Positions 6,624 to 7,079 of a stretch of 7,079 bases of DNA are shown here, in pieces. The stretch comes from an uncultured Eubacteriales bacterium (GTDB lineage: Bacteria; Bacillota; Clostridia; Lachnospirales; Lachnospiraceae), in NCBI GenBank assembly GCA_900557175.1, contig USSL01000087.1:1-7079 (forward strand). Reading direction: 5' to 3'. Below the pieces are notes generated by a model, which did not search any database, was not told the DNA's origin, and saw only the letters and a program-made list of their open reading frames with translations. Position 1 is the stretch's first letter. Each line of letters starts with the position of its first letter. The position numbers and the translations under genes are program-made.

Positions 6624-7079
<456 letters not shown>

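Overview
The window looks like ordinary chromosomal DNA from a low-to-moderate GC Gram-positive anaerobe. A gut-type member of the Clostridia, probably Lachnospiraceae, is the best guess. That guess rests on protein flavour (a CUT1-type sugar-binding protein end, a cytoplasmic GH3 beta-glucosidase, an NADP-type glutamate dehydrogenase), strong GGAGG ribosome sites and AT-rich intergenic DNA. It is an inference, not an identification.

Left part, + strand. The window opens inside the 3' end of a sugar ABC-transporter substrate-binding protein gene. Its reading frame is interrupted by an in-frame TAG at 70-72, yet the frame stays protein-like on both sides up to the TAA at 277-279. A hairpin terminator (about 305-357) follows. 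Next is a complete GH3 beta-glucosidase-type gene (393-2729), which starts at a GTG behind a perfect GGAGG. The pair suggests a sugar-import and glycoside-cleavage locus, although the terminator means the two genes need not be strictly co-transcribed. After the GH3 gene lies a roughly 300-base stretch. It holds a 5'-truncated remnant encoding a winged-helix-like C-terminal end of the kind found on AlbA_2/RecG-like ATP-binding or Fic-type proteins.

Centre, convergent junction. A 33-bp hairpin (3044-3118) sits between the + strand remnant and the - strand carB gene, and can serve as a bidirectional terminator.

Right part, - strand. carB (3139-6363, 1074 aa) encodes a full-length carbamoyl-phosphate synthase large subunit. 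It has its own convincing sigma-A-type promoter (6415-6443) and no carA next to it. Upstream is an AT-rich intergenic stretch of 260 bases with a 13-bp perfect palindrome, two 17-bp direct repeats and the terminator of the next gene. The window ends inside gdhA (C-terminal 151 residues of an NADP-type glutamate dehydrogenase). gdhA and carB both belong to ammonia/glutamine nitrogen metabolism, but the terminator and promoter between them argue for separate transcription units.

I found no RNA gene, CRISPR array, intact mobile element or clearly novel system. The points most worth a second look are the amber codon in the binding-protein gene, the carB upstream region and the gene remnant.
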